In this document: one piece after another, positions 21,905-32,717 of the stretch | Position numbering within the stretch: position 1 is the first letter of the stretch | Layout: every line of letters starts with the position of its first letter | From: Pseudoips prasinana | Lineage: Eukaryota > Arthropoda > Insecta > Lepidoptera > Nolidae | Direction: 5' to 3' | Length of the DNA: 64,000 nucleotides | Assembly: GCA_951640165.1 (NCBI GenBank) | Contig: OX621255.1 | Span: 29,424,001-29,488,000 of the forward strand | Position numbers and translations under genes: made by a program | Notes under the pieces: generated by a model | Seen by the model: the letters and a program-made list of their open reading frames with translations, nothing else | What the model was told of the DNA's origin: nothing | Databases searched by the model: none

Positions 21905-22260
21905 TAGATATCATGTTGAAGAGCTACTCTTGTCGACACTCTCGCAACACTGCACAACCGACATTTCGTACTCGCCGGCCGAGAATACGACCACGAACGC
22001 GTCGCGACCACCAGCGTCCTCCATGACCCTTAGTTTGCATTCGATCCGATGAAATGCCCGCTCCGGACCTAAACCGGAAGCGAGGCCCGCGTCGCGTATT
22101 AACCTAGAGCGACATTTGCACAAAACATCCCTAAAAACCACGATCTCTTGCTCTCTCCCCGCCAGTATCCGCCCAGAGCCGAGGTTCGAACCCCACAGGG
22201 GGTGCCCTACAGCGCGAGCGCGCGGGTTAGAGCCCACGCTCACCCCTACTGCCCGGTGAA
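21905..22260 (-). repeat. GC-rich unclassified repeat with tRNA-like box
   Basis: On the minus strand it starts GGCTTTTACTGCTTCACCGG and includes GTGGGGTTCGAACCTCGG, a B-box-like word, followed by a 110-codon reading rich in Arg, Val and Gly. The composition is far from the AT-rich surroundings. It may be the 5' end of a retroelement or a long SINE; I cannot name it. Confidence 0.4.
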
Positions 22261-22429
22261 GCAGTAAAAGCCAAAATCAAAAAAAAAAGTTGTCGACTCT
22301 TGTCTACGGAGCTTCCTCCACTGCTATCAAATCTTTGGCAAACGCTTAGACATTCTCTTTAATTTGATCCATAAAAGTTATCAGTGGTCTGGCCCGACTT
22401 CTCCATCCCTCTACTTTCCTTGCGATTGT

Positions 22430-22542
22430 TGCCTGTTGGTCCAGTGGTTAGCGAAGCCCAGAGGTCTTGAGTTCGATCCCAGGATAAAATCTTTGTGTGA
22501 TGAGCACAATTATTATTTGTATGTCTGGGTGTAAATTATCTA
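22430..22542 (+). mobile_element. SINE 5' half, cut by a Helitron-like element
   Basis: TGTTGGTCCAGTGGTTAGCG and GTTCGATCCC are tRNA-like boxes, followed by ATTATTTGTATGTCTGGGTG. The SINE body stops where the element at 22543 begins. Confidence 0.65.
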
Positions 22543-22799
22543 TCTACATATATAAAAATCAATGCCACTTTTCGTTGTAATGTTATAACTCAACAACGCC
22601 TTTACCGATTTGGCTAATTTTGGTCTTGAATTATTCGTGGAAGTGCAGGGAAGGTTTGTACGTAGTTCAAAATTTAAAAAAAGTCTTGAAAAAGTGCAAA
22701 ATAAAGATCTTTCTATATTTTTGTTTGAATAAATGAACTTAATAATATATTTTTTATTACTATGCCTTATACGTAGCAAAGCACGTACCTGGCCGCTAG
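22543..22799 (+). mobile_element. Helitron-like MITE, family 2
   Basis: Starts TCTACATATATAAAAATCAA and ends with the stem TACGTAGCAAAGCACGTA and GGCCGCTAG before a T. The same sequence lies inverted at 54666-54935, including CAACAACGCCTTTACCGATT and AAATTAGCCA-type words. 257 bp, non-coding. Confidence 0.65.
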
Positions 22800-23518
22800 T
22801 ACAACATATAACGTAATTAACGCACACCCTCAAACATCCCAATTAGAATATTATGTTGTTATCATAATACATACACTGCATTTTTAATATAACATGTATA
22901 TGCATTGTTATTTACTAAATTAGTTTCTTGGGAAATAAAGTTTATTTCTCTTTATTTTGTATTGAATGATGGAATTTGTATGAATACAAATAAAACTGCG
23001 ATTTAAAAGTATTATTACTTTGACTTACGGTCCATTTCAATTTGTTCTGACTGTACAGGGTTAATATGAAAATAATTTCCGTAGTTTTAATTATTTTAGA
23101 AAATAAAAAATTATTATCTATAGGTATTAAAAATTACATAAATCGATTGAGTAAACGATTCTGAACAAACTATTTTCAGGATGTGCGTTAATTAAGTTTC
23201 ATGTTGTATAATACGTATGTATTTGGAAATATTGTGATTAGATAATGTTTACCAGTTGTATGGTTGCTATAATACAGGCTCTGGCTAATTTGGCACCAGA
23301 TGGCGGTGTATTACTTGTCCCAAAGTATTTATTTATTTATGAATAATTCTTTATCAAGTGTAGTATCTTTCCTCTCTTAATATCTGTTAATATTCATTAG
23401 AGTAAGTTAATTTATACATTTATACGAAAAATAACAATACAGTTATAAGCCGGGAATAAATTAGAACACTTTATTTCAAACAACAACAATTTAAATAAAT
23501 AAATAATAAATAAATAAA
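22800..23518. other. AT-rich intron sequence with a SINE fragment
   Basis: Mostly featureless. At 23240-23330 a SINE tail fragment is visible (TACCAGTTGTATGGTTGCTA, ATACAGGCTCTGGC). Confidence 0.5.
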
Positions 23519-23781
23519 TATCCTGGGACATTATTTATTATTATTCACACACGGTCATCTGATCCCAAACTAAGCAGAGCTTGTACTATGGAAACCAGAT
23601 AACTGATATACTACATATGCTATTTTTCTTTTGTAAATACATACTTATATAGATAATTTACACCCAGACTCAGGACAAACAGACATGTTCACGCACACAA
23701 ATATTTATCCCGGGTGGGAATCGAACCCACGACCTCCGGCGTGAAAGGCAGCGTATCTACCAACCACGCCAACAGGCCCGT
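23519..23781 (-). mobile_element. tRNA-derived SINE, first family, full copy
   Basis: On the minus strand: tRNA-like head with TGGTTGGTAGATACGCTGCC and GGTTCGATTCCCACCC, then TGTCTGTTTGTCCTGAGTCTG, TAAATTATCTATATAAGTATG, and a tail with AGCTCTGCTTAGTTTGGGAT ending TGTCCCAGGA. A second, more degenerate copy follows 190 bases later. Confidence 0.8.
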
Positions 23782-23969
23782 CATTTATTTTATATATTCA
23801 CGTTTATTTCAAAGAAACCCATTTTCACTTTTACCTTCTACAATTAATGGAATCACCACTTGTAATAAATTACTTTTCTTCTCATAGCCATATGTACTCG
23901 TGTTGATCTAGATTCTACTTGCGTATTTTACAACCGGAGCATCTTCTTCCACTCTGCTTATTTATAAGA

Positions 23970-24213
23970 CATTATCCTGGGACATTATTCACACACGGCC
24001 ACCTGATACCAATCTATGCAGTGCTTGTACTATGGAAACCACACAACTGATATATTACAAATACTACTTTTATTTTGTAAATACATACTTATAAACATAA
24101 TTACACCCAGAATCAGGAGAAACAGACATGTTCATGCACACAAATTGTATCCGGGAATCGAATCCACGACCTGCGGCGTGAAAGGCGATTGCCTTTACCA
24201 ACCACCATCTCTT
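23970..24213 (-). mobile_element. tRNA-derived SINE, first family, degenerate copy
   Basis: Same order of motifs as 23519-23781 (ACCCAGAATCAGGAGAAACA, GGAATCGAATCCACGACCTG, CCTGGGACATTATTCACACA), with more substitutions and a small deletion before the B box. Confidence 0.75.
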
Positions 24214-24599
24214 ATCTCAAAGCTAGTTGTTCGCAGCGGGGCCAAAGTAGTTCAATGAGTGACCCCATGCGTGTTTATATTTTAGAAGCCGAAGTGGGAG
24301 ATGTCGTTAGTAGTCAATTTAGTAGTGGTATCTACTCGTCAGCGCATGGCCATTGGCCATGCTGAGGATTAGTGTTGATTTCTCATTTTATTTATTTTTA
24401 TGGACCTCCAACAAAGGATACACACATACAATGTCTTCTCAAAACAAAAAAATACAGGTCCTTTCCAGTGTGCTCCTCCAATTACAGGAAGCCACAGCAT
24501 GCTCTGTCCAATACCTACGTTAAAGAACTAAAATATAACTTAAAATCTATAATAATAATCTAAAAGATTAAATTAACCTAACTTAAACTAACCGACTAA
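24214..24599. other. Intron sequence, nothing identified
   Basis: No repeat or gene recognised. Confidence 0.4.
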
Positions 24600-24740
24600 C
24601 TAATAACTAATTTTAACTAGTAACTAATTTTAACTAATAACTAATTTTAACTAATAACTAATTTTAACTAATAACTAATTTTAACTAATAACTAATTTTA
24701 ACTAATAACTAATAACTAATAACTAATTTTAACTAATAGT
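24600..24740. repeat. 17-bp tandem array
   Basis: About eight copies of ATAACTAATTTTAACTA in direct tandem, with one shortened unit near 24715. Confidence 0.95.
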
Positions 24741-24799
24741 ATCAAAATAAAACTTAAAGAACTTAAGATGTCTTATTTCTGTATTGACGTTATGAATTT

Positions 24800-25019
24800 A
24801 ACAATCATCATTATTACAGCTGAAAGAAGTCCACTGCTGGAATAGCCTCAAAAGAATCATGTAGTTGGGATATGCCATAATCGCCACTCTTGGCAGACCC
24901 GTTGGCGATCACATTAAGATGGTCATAGTACTCAGAAGGAAGCTGCTGCCAGTCCTGTGGTAGATATTCCCCCGGGTCGACTTCTACTCCCCTAACGGGA
25001 TTAGACAGGGGGACGAAAT
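24800..25019 (-). mobile_element. Retroposon 3' fragment
   Basis: Words such as AAGTCCACTGCTGG, GGGATATGCCATAATCGCC, AAGGAAGCTGCTGCC and GGGTCGACTTCTAC recur inverted at 61440-61690 and, diverged, near 32900-33150. It is a dispersed lepidopteran-type repeat, not a gene. Confidence 0.6.
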
Positions 25020-25459
25020 TTTGATAAATTCAGAGTCATTTATTCCGTTATAATATTACATTTGTGTGGAGTTGTCATTTTTTTGCCGTGCAGTGCATGA
25101 CGTGGCAGCTACTGAGAAACACTGCCAGAAAATTCAGTAGGAATCCTTTTTTAAATATTTATTTCTTCATATAAAATTACTTTGTATGTACTTATGACTC
25201 AATCCCATGCCGTTTTGTCACTTAAATAATCAGAAGTTTTGTAGTAAGCCCTGCTACACCATTTGGTTTTTATAGTCCTTTTAAACTTAATCGTAGACAT
25301 TTCTCTGATATCAATGGGAAGTGTGTTATGGAATCTTATACATTGCCACATAAGAGCGATACTTATTTTGTGGAGACGGGTCGAATCTAACACAAGGTTA
25401 TGCTGATATCGAGTATTTATGAGTATCACTCCTTTTACAAAAGGAGTTGTACGGTTCAC
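25020..25459 (-). mobile_element. Jockey/CR1-like LINE, 3' end
   Basis: On the minus strand, 25459-25199 encodes the C-terminal end of a LINE ORF2 (WQCIRFHNTLPIDIREM ... SDYLSDKTAWD stop), comparable to CIRFYNKLPTQITDLPDTSF in the LINE at 56.6 kb. The 3' UTR runs to about 25020 and includes CTGCCACGTCATGCACTGCA, also found in opposite orientation at 33900-34020. Confidence 0.75.
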
Positions 25460-25945
25460 GTACAGGCTTATTTTGCTTACGCCGCCTTAACCTAGTTTCG
25501 GCGCATTACTTATACATACTTTCGACATTAATATAGTTAGTTGACAAATAACAATAACAACGAACAGATTAGCATCCAAATAACTTATATTGTATACTTG
25601 AGTAATAAACGTGGTTTTAAGTCAACTCAACTCGTTTATCTACACACCACCTCGAGACCCGTACATCCGTTTTGGTCCTTCGAGCAGTGAAAAGTGCTGG
25701 TACTACGTGTGGCAGTGTTCTTAGTGCCGATAGCGAATCGGTCGAACTGGTCTCCCAGAAGCGGGTCGCCCCAGTTGGATTGAGACAAAGACGCACATAT
25801 CGGACGAGGAACTAAACACAGTAAGTACCAATACTAACTACAATCTGCGAACATATTGCAAAAAAAAAACTGAACTAGTGCCTACGGTGAAACAACTACT
25901 GAAGGCTTACTATAACTATTACTTTAACTAAGTAACTAATTAACA
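25460..25945 (+). mobile_element. 5' leader / partial 5' LTR of the BEL element
   Basis: The stretch has an AATAAA (AGTAATAAACGTGG) followed by TTTATCTACACA, plausible R/U5 and LTR end at about 25645. TTTTGGTCCTTCGAGCAGTG is a likely primer-binding/leader segment. No matching 3' LTR is found after 32044, so LTR limits are inferred only. Confidence 0.45.
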
Positions 25946-28900
25946 ATGATGGGTCAAAATTTCGAGGAGGTTATGAGCCAACAAGAGGCTACTTTTTGCA
26001 CGTTAAAACAAATATGTGCTAACTACAAGAAAGACAGCCCTACTAGGAAGACCTTAGAATATCTAGAAGAGCGTCTTACGAGACTAAACAACTGTTGGGA
26101 ACAATTCGTTCATAACCACCAACTATTGGAATCCACCGGAACAACGGAAAGCCAATACTTTATAGACGACGTTTTTAACAACACAAAACGTATGTATGAG
26201 AGTGTTTTACAAGACATACTACAACGTAAGTCGGAGCTTACATCGGCGACACCGACTAAAGCAACAATAACAGCTAGTAAGGAGGAGCTACCCCCTCAGA
26301 GTACAAGTAAGACAGGAACTTCTTCAGTTACGAGCGACGCTAAACTTACTACGAGATTTAGTTTCGATGAAGGGGACTTCCACGTACCGCCTCGAAAAAC
26401 GGACGAATCGTCGGAAAAGGAACAGGATCTTTTGCGAGTGCAGTACTGTAACTTTAGAGCTTTTGAAAGAGCCGTGGAAAAGATGGATTTGTCAACATCT
26501 TTGGAAAAATGGGAATTGGAAGATAATCTACCTATCATAAAATCTAAATGGCAACAAGTGGAGAAAGCACACTGGCAGCTAGATTATTGGCTACAGGAAG
26601 AAGACCCTAAGTATAGACAAAAGTATGATATATTAGAAAATATTTATGACAACATACGTAAGAAAATACAACACACCATATGGAACAATGCTCATTATGA
26701 AAAGTCTACGCCGAAAATCATAATACCGGATTTTTATGGCAACTATAATCAATGGTTAAGTTTTTGGGACCTCTATACGGAAAGCGTACATAACAACCCT
26801 ATACTTTCTAAGGCCCAAAAAATGCAGCATTTGAAGTCCAAATTAAAGGGCGAAGCAGAGAAGTTAATCCAGCATCTTAGCATCAGTGCCGAGAATTATA
26901 CTTCCTGTTGGGACATAATTACTCACCGTTACGACAACAAAAGACTTTTATTTACATCTTATGTAAATACTCTACTAAACCAATCTAACATTCAACAAGC
27001 AAATGCCGCCAGTATACGAAAACTTCATGACGTCATGCTAGAGTGTCTGAACGGATTGACAAACATCGGATTAGATATTACACAATGGGATCCGCTGGTA
27101 GTACATCTTTTGTCACAGAAACTGGATAGCGTTACGTATAACGAATATATAAAAGATCTTAAAGATCTTAAAGAGCCGAGAGGTTTTCCCGACCTACAAG
27201 AATTTTCAAAGTTTCTGGAATCCAAGTTCATGGCACTGGAGGCTACACAAAAAGGTAGTCCAAAATCTTTCAGTCCGGAGAAGAATAACATGTTAGAAAA
27301 ACATAACAAAAATAGTTACGAAAATCGCAGTAACAATAACTATAATAAATATAATGCACAAAGGTCATCGTACTTTAACAACTCATACAAATCACACAAA
27401 ACCTTCTTGACAACAGCAAAAAATTGCCCGATTTGCAAAACTGACCATGTTTTGATGAAATGCGAAAAGTTCTTGGCTATGACAGAAAAGGGGCGCCGAG
27501 ACTGCGTTCGGAATTTGCGTGTTTGCAAAAATTGTTTGTACAGTCACGGCGAAAAACAATGTACGTCAATGAAAACATGTAGGATATGTCATAAGCTTCA
27601 TCATACTTTGCTGCATGAAACAATGGAACAACCTGGTAATTCGCAATCTACCCCATCGACAAGTACCTCTGCGCGAGGGGTGAACAACATTACTAACGAG
27701 GGCATGGAAGTTTTGTTAACAACTGTACTGCTCAAGGTAAAAACAATCGATGGCGAGTATATCTACTTAAGAGGTTTGCTAGATCAAGGCTCACAAGTAA
27801 GTCTTATAACTGAAAATGCCGCCCAGCGCTTGAGGTTACCGCGACAACAAGTGAGTGCCATAGTGTCGGGTGTCGGATCACTAAGCGGAAGTTGTAAAGG
27901 CTCGTTGAACCTAGAATGTAAGTCAATACATTCGGATTATACATTTAACTTACAACCACTCATTATGAAGAAACTGGTTAACAATTTACCATCGACATCA
28001 TTTTCAGTAGAAAGCTGGACTTATCTACAAAATATAAATTTAGCCGATCCTAACTTTAATACGTCCGGGCCAATCGATATGCTTTTGAGTGCGCAAGTAT
28101 ATTCGGAAATAATTTTAGATGGAATTATAAGATGTAATAGTACATATCCGGTGGCTCAACAAACTAGACTCGGTTGGATTTTAAGCGGCAACGTGAAAAC
28201 TTTTAATTGTTGTGTCACACTTAACGACATAGAAAACATATCACGATTCTGGGAAACTGAAGAGATTTCGGACCCTTCTTCGTTAAATACAGAAGAACAA
28301 CATTGCGAAGAATATTATCGTGCGACAACTACTAGACGGACAGATGGAAGATATGTGGTAAAACTGCCTATCAAACCGAATGCTGTATCCCGTCTACCGG
28401 TTAACAAGCAACCCGTACTCGCTCAGTTTCTACAACTTGAGAAGAAATTGCTTAAGAACCGGGAACTTAGCAAGGAATACCAACGTTTCATAAACGAGTA
28501 CATATCCATGGATCATATGAAACCTATGACGTCAGAGGCTGAGGGTCGCGTTTATCTACCCCATCACGGTGTGTGGCGGGAAGAATCAACTACAACTAAA
28601 CTAAGAGTTGTATTCAACGCATCCTACCGAGCTAACAACAGCCATAGCCTTAATGACTGCATGTATACGGGTCCAAACTTACAAAAAGACATGTTAACTT
28701 TATTAATTAACTGGCGGACCTATAGATATGTTTTCACGGCTGATATAGAAAAAATGTATCGGCAAATATGGCTTGACGAACAACAGTGTAACATACAAAC
28801 TGTATTTTGGAGATTTTCCCCACGGGACAAACTGCAAGAGTGGAAATTGTGTACCCTAAGTTATGGGATGAACTGTGCTCCCTACCTCGCAATGAGAACT

Positions 28901-31900
28901 TTACATCAACTCGCGAAAGATGAGAGTAAACGATATCCTGAAGCAGCAAAGGTCCTTCAGAACTATATGTATATGGACGATTTAGTTTATGGTCAAAATT
29001 CTATCGAATCAGCAAAATTATTGGTATCTCAACTAATAGATCTATTGAAATCTGGCGGGTTTAGCTTAAGAAAATGGAAGAGTAACGATCCTTCTATTTC
29101 GGAGCATTTACAAGAAGAACAAAGGTGTAATAACACAACGAGCCATGATTTCAACTCGGAACAAACTTGTAACTCAAAGATGTTAGGAATGAGATGGAAT
29201 CAGGAGAGCGATACATTTACCTATCGTTGGGATCTGCCGGAAAAGAAAAACCTTACCAAACGTATCATATTAGGGGAAATCAGCAAGCTGTACGATCCCT
29301 TGGGATTACTGTCGCCTGTAACTATAAAGGCAAAATTATTATTTCAAAAGGTTTGGCTCAACAAAACCGAGTGGGATGAGCAACTATCTATGGAATTGTG
29401 TAATGAATGGGAGGCATTGCGATCTAATCTACCCCTTATTAGTAATATTTCCATACCAAGGTGGCTGCTAAGTACTGAAAACGAGATAGAAATTCATGGA
29501 TACTGCGATTCGAGTGAGAAAGCGATGGCATGTGCTATTTACAGCCGAGTAAAGAATAGTCATGGCCACTATACAACTACACTTATAACAGCCAAAACTA
29601 AAGTTGCACCGCTAACAAAAAAGATATCCTTACCTAAAATGGAACTGTGCGCGGCGGTCCTTCTCGCCAAACTCATGGCAAAGGTAAAGGATACTCTTTC
29701 CGGTAACAAATTATTAATATACAGTTGGAGTGATTCACAAGTTGTTTTAGCTTGGATCAAGGGTGATATAAACCGGTGGGAGAAATATATTGCTAACCGA
29801 GTCGAACAAATAAGGAACATTATTCCGCCGCAACAGTGGGGAACTTATGTGAAATCGGAAGAAAATGCCGCAGACTGCGCAACAAGAGGACTCTCCCCTT
29901 CACAACTTATTACTTTTAAACTTTGGTGGGAGGGCCCCGAATGGCTAAAAACAAACATAGTTTTCGATGAAGAAAAACGAATCCTGACCTACATAACAAA
30001 AGAAGGCCTTAAGCAAACGAAATGCTACGTTGCGATTTACAAGCGCAATGAACTCATAGACTGCTTAGTAAATAAATACAGCAATTACAATCGCGCAATA
30101 CGAGTACTCGCATGGATTCGACGTATCAGCTATATATTACGATGTAACAAAAATAGCGGTATTAAAACTTGTTTAACCGACTACAAAAAAGAAGGTTTGT
30201 GTTTGTCATCAAACGAAATAATGGAAGCGAAGCGGTTATTACTCAAGACAACTCAACTAGAGTATTTTGGAGAAGAAATAGATTGTTTATCGAAAAATAA
30301 ACAAATATCAACAAGAAGCAACATTTTGAAATTGACACCCTTCCTTGACGAATACGGATTATTAAGGGTAAAAGGGCGTTTGATACATTCTACTCTACCT
30401 CCTAAATCTAAACATCCAATCATACTTCCGGCGAACGGAAGGTTAACAGAACTTATAATAGAAGAAGCTCATCGTGACACGTTACATGGTGGGGCACGGC
30501 TTACATTGGCGCATTTACGTCTTGAATACTGGATCGTTGGGGGAAGCCGCACGGTGAAGAATAAGCTACGCCAATGTGTCAGATGTCATCGGTTCAAAAG
30601 CGTAAAAAGTGAGCAGCTGATGGGAGACTTGCCGAAAGAACGCGTTACTCCCGCAAGACCATTCAGCAATACCGGGGTTGACTTTACGGGCCATGTAGAC
30701 GTAAAAATAAACAAGGGAAGAGGAGTCAAAACATGTAAAGCTTACATAGCTGTGTTTGTTTGCATGGTGACAAAAGCCATACACCTAGAATTGGTTTCTG
30801 ATTTATCAACAACAACCTTTCTTGCTGCTTTTAGTAGGATGTGTGCACGCAGAGGAACACCAAAACATGTGTATTCGGACAATGGTACAAACTTCGTTGG
30901 AGCCGCAAGACAACTACGTGAAGAACTTAAGAGATGCAATACCTTTACAAACTCAGAGTTCTTTGATGAAATGAGTAACTTAGGTATTCAGTGGCATTTT
31001 AATTGCCCACTCTGGCCGAGCGGAAATGGTTTATGTGAAGCCGGGGTAAAATCAATGAAGTATCACCTACACCGTGTCCTTGGAGAACAGAAGCTTACGT
31101 TCGAGCAATTCACTACCCTACTAACTAAAATTGAAGCATGCTTGAACTCACGTCCATTGTGTCCGTTAACTGAAGATATAAATGATCTTGAATATTTGAG
31201 TCCAGGTCATTTCCTTATAGGTGGACCATTATTATCCTTACCCCAACAAGAAGAACCTAGCGGATACGATTTGAAACATAAATGGCGATTGATAGAACAA
31301 ATGAACGTACATATTTGGAACCGTTGGTCGAAAGAATATCTACAGCAGTTACAAGTAAGAAGCAAATGGCAACAACCTAAGAATAATCTCAAGGAGGGTA
31401 ACCTCGTACTTGTAAAAGATGAACATTTACCTCCTGGGCGATGGGCGCTAGGAAGAGTGACAAATATTCACCCTGGCACAGATGAGAGAGTCAGGGTAGT
31501 TACCCTTAAAACAAAAAAGGGGCAAATCAAACGACCTATAACTAAACTTTCCCCTCTGCCAATTTCAAATGACTTGATGACAGACAGGATACCGGAAGCA
31601 AACTCAACTACAACCAAATCAAAAACTGAAAAACGAAAAATTACAACAACTACTCTGAACAAATTGTCCATAGTTCTTATAACTATTTTAGCAATCACAG
31701 GTATAACAAAAGCCTCTCCGATTACAAGAAGCTATAAAATATCTTCCATACCTACCAATCACCCAATTTATTTTGATGAAGCTGGAAAACTACAACTGAT
31801 ACACGATGAATGGACACTATTAATCTACTACAATTTAACTTCTTATTGGCAAGCGACAAGTAAGATCCAATTATATATTAATCAAATTGACCAACTTTGC

Positions 31901-32044
31901 GAGAGAGTTGTACATCTCTATGAGCCGTGTGAATCAATGGTAGATCACCTACGTCACGAATTGCAACATCTCGAAGAATACAACTCTATATACTACTGTC
32001 TCAACACTTGCGTCAATAGCTTTATTTTTATGCGCATAATCTAG
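25946..32044 (+). CDS. BEL/Pao retrotransposon gag-pol polyprotein, 2032 aa
   Basis: Retrotransposon polyprotein in one open frame from ATG 25946. Order with approximate residues: gag-like DUF1759 region (255-400, DFYGNYNQWLSFWDLY); Cys/His knuckles (493-555, CPICKTDH, CRICHKLHH); aspartic protease (595-740, active-site-type LLDQGSQVSLIT); Pao-type reverse transcriptase (880-1010, with YMDD at about 1006); RNase H (about 1180-1260, CDSS, MELCAAV, SDSQVVL); H2C2 zinc finger (about 1500, C-x2-C in QCVRCH); DDE integrase core (1570-1700: GVDFTG, SDNGTNF, CEAGVK); DUF5641 (1790-1860). After it come a hydrophobic segment at about 1905-1920 and an envelope-like start that ends at 2032. The absence of stops suggests a recent insertion. 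It lies in MIF intron 2. Confidence 0.93.
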   Translation: MMGQNFEEVMSQQEATFCTLKQICANYKKDSPTRKTLEYLEERLTRLNNCWEQFVHNHQLLESTGTTESQYFIDDVFNNTKRMYESVLQDILQRKSELTSATPTKATITASKEELPPQSTSKTGTSSVTSDAKLTTRFSFDEGDFHVPPRKTDESSEKEQDLLRVQYCNFRAFERAVEKMDLSTSLEKWELEDNLPIIKSKWQQVEKAHWQLDYWLQEEDPKYRQKYDILENIYDNIRKKIQHTIWNNAHYEKSTPKIIIPDFYGNYNQWLSFWDLYTESVHNNPILSKAQKMQHLKSKLKGEAEKLIQHLSISAENYTSCWDIITHRYDNKRLLFTSYVNTLLNQSNIQQANAASIRKLHDVMLECLNGLTNIGLDITQWDPLVVHLLSQKLDSVTYNEYIKDLKDLKEPRGFPDLQEFSKFLESKFMALEATQKGSPKSFSPEKNNMLEKHNKNSYENRSNNNYNKYNAQRSSYFNNSYKSHKTFLTTAKNCPICKTDHVLMKCEKFLAMTEKGRRDCVRNLRVCKNCLYSHGEKQCTSMKTCRICHKLHHTLLHETMEQPGNSQSTPSTSTSARGVNNITNEGMEVLLTTVLLKVKTIDGEYIYLRGLLDQGSQVSLITENAAQRLRLPRQQVSAIVSGVGSLSGSCKGSLNLECKSIHSDYTFNLQPLIMKKLVNNLPSTSFSVESWTYLQNINLADPNFNTSGPIDMLLSAQVYSEIILDGIIRCNSTYPVAQQTRLGWILSGNVKTFNCCVTLNDIENISRFWETEEISDPSSLNTEEQHCEEYYRATTTRRTDGRYVVKLPIKPNAVSRLPVNKQPVLAQFLQLEKKLLKNRELSKEYQRFINEYISMDHMKPMTSEAEGRVYLPHHGVWREESTTTKLRVVFNASYRANNSHSLNDCMYTGPNLQKDMLTLLINWRTYRYVFTADIEKMYRQIWLDEQQCNIQTVFWRFSPRDKLQEWKLCTLSYGMNCAPYLAMRTLHQLAKDESKRYPEAAKVLQNYMYMDDLVYGQNSIESAKLLVSQLIDLLKSGGFSLRKWKSNDPSISEHLQEEQRCNNTTSHDFNSEQTCNSKMLGMRWNQESDTFTYRWDLPEKKNLTKRIILGEISKLYDPLGLLSPVTIKAKLLFQKVWLNKTEWDEQLSMELCNEWEALRSNLPLISNISIPRWLLSTENEIEIHGYCDSSEKAMACAIYSRVKNSHGHYTTTLITAKTKVAPLTKKISLPKMELCAAVLLAKLMAKVKDTLSGNKLLIYSWSDSQVVLAWIKGDINRWEKYIANRVEQIRNIIPPQQWGTYVKSEENAADCATRGLSPSQLITFKLWWEGPEWLKTNIVFDEEKRILTYITKEGLKQTKCYVAIYKRNELIDCLVNKYSNYNRAIRVLAWIRRISYILRCNKNSGIKTCLTDYKKEGLCLSSNEIMEAKRLLLKTTQLEYFGEEIDCLSKNKQISTRSNILKLTPFLDEYGLLRVKGRLIHSTLPPKSKHPIILPANGRLTELIIEEAHRDTLHGGARLTLAHLRLEYWIVGGSRTVKNKLRQCVRCHRFKSVKSEQLMGDLPKERVTPARPFSNTGVDFTGHVDVKINKGRGVKTCKAYIAVFVCMVTKAIHLELVSDLSTTTFLAAFSRMCARRGTPKHVYSDNGTNFVGAARQLREELKRCNTFTNSEFFDEMSNLGIQWHFNCPLWPSGNGLCEAGVKSMKYHLHRVLGEQKLTFEQFTTLLTKIEACLNSRPLCPLTEDINDLEYLSPGHFLIGGPLLSLPQQEEPSGYDLKHKWRLIEQMNVHIWNRWSKEYLQQLQVRSKWQQPKNNLKEGNLVLVKDEHLPPGRWALGRVTNIHPGTDERVRVVTLKTKKGQIKRPITKLSPLPISNDLMTDRIPEANSTTTKSKTEKRKITTTTLNKLSIVLITILAITGITKASPITRSYKISSIPTNHPIYFDEAGKLQLIHDEWTLLIYYNLTSYWQATSKIQLYINQIDQLCERVVHLYEPCESMVDHLRHELQHLEEYNSIYYCLNTCVNSFIFMRII
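31560..32044 (+). pseudogene. Envelope-like N-terminal fragment fused to pol
   Basis: After the DUF5641 region a Thr/Lys-rich linker leads into a signal-like hydrophobic stretch (LSIVLITILAITGITKAS). About 100 residues follow with HDEWTLLIYYNLTSYW and paired cysteines, a pattern I associate with the start of fusion-type env genes carried by some insect BEL elements. The frame ends at 32044, and what follows is unrelated repeat DNA. Most of the glycoprotein, including any fusion segment and anchor, is missing, so this is a relic without an expected entry function. Confidence 0.45.
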
Positions 32045-32323
32045 ATTTTCATATATATACTGACATGCTGATGCTGACATTCTGATATTCGCTGCCATCA
32101 CTACACAGCACAAAATATTAATATATTTTTCAGATTAACATTGAAATCATTATACAATTATGTGTAATCGTCTATATTTTCAATACTGTGGAGTACATCA
32201 CATGGCACCTACCGAGAAACACTTATGAATAACATTGTGACTCAGCGGTTTGTGTAAGAAAACTCAATAACAATGAGGGTATTTATAATAACATCTTCAT
32301 CATGCCAGCCGAAATAAATCTAA
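32045..32323 (+). mobile_element. Junction with a LINE 3' UTR scrap
   Basis: GTGGAGTACATCACATGGCA and CCTACCGAGAAACACTTATG resemble the LINE UTR at 25070-25130. The BEL element appears broken off here before any 3' LTR. Confidence 0.45.
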
Positions 32324-32714
32324 GGGCACTTTCAATTCAGACGTTTCGTGTTGGAAAGCTGCTGCACGATTACGTTGCCGCTGGTGCCGCGGCCGGTGCA
32401 GTCCGATACCAAACGTATAAACTGTAATCTTATCTGACTGCCATGCGTTTCTATGTTAGAAATATATTTGACAGCAGTTAAGCCATGGACTCTGAAGAAC
32501 AAATTACTGTTAGTGCTCTTGTTGAAAAACTACACCGATGGTTTCGTTGGCATACAATTTTGGTAAACTTTTTTAACTAGTTAAGAATTTCTAGAGAATT
32601 TTTCTACGAAATGAGCACGAGGAGTATGCGACGGTGCCTATGATGCGCATACGACAAACGCACCGCTTCAGCACCGCAGCGGTTAGACACGAAACATCTA
32701 AATTGAAAGTATCC
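32324..32714 (+). mobile_element. Harbinger-type miniature element, TAA target site
   Basis: TAA (32321-32323) + GGGCACTTTCAATT at the left and, inverted, AATTGAAAGTATCC + TAA (32715-32717) at the right. The TIR similarity continues for about 30 bases (CAGACGTTTCGTG / TAGATGTTTCGTG). A 3-bp TAA duplication is characteristic of PIF/Harbinger. A short ATG-led stretch at about 32484 (MDSEEQITVSALVEKL) may be what remains of a coding exon. 391 bp. Confidence 0.65.
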
Positions 32715-32717
32715 TAA

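Noticed and set aside
21911..22243. 110-codon minus-strand ORF as a gene
   Set aside because: Lies in a GC-rich repeat-like block where long chance ORFs are expected; no motif.
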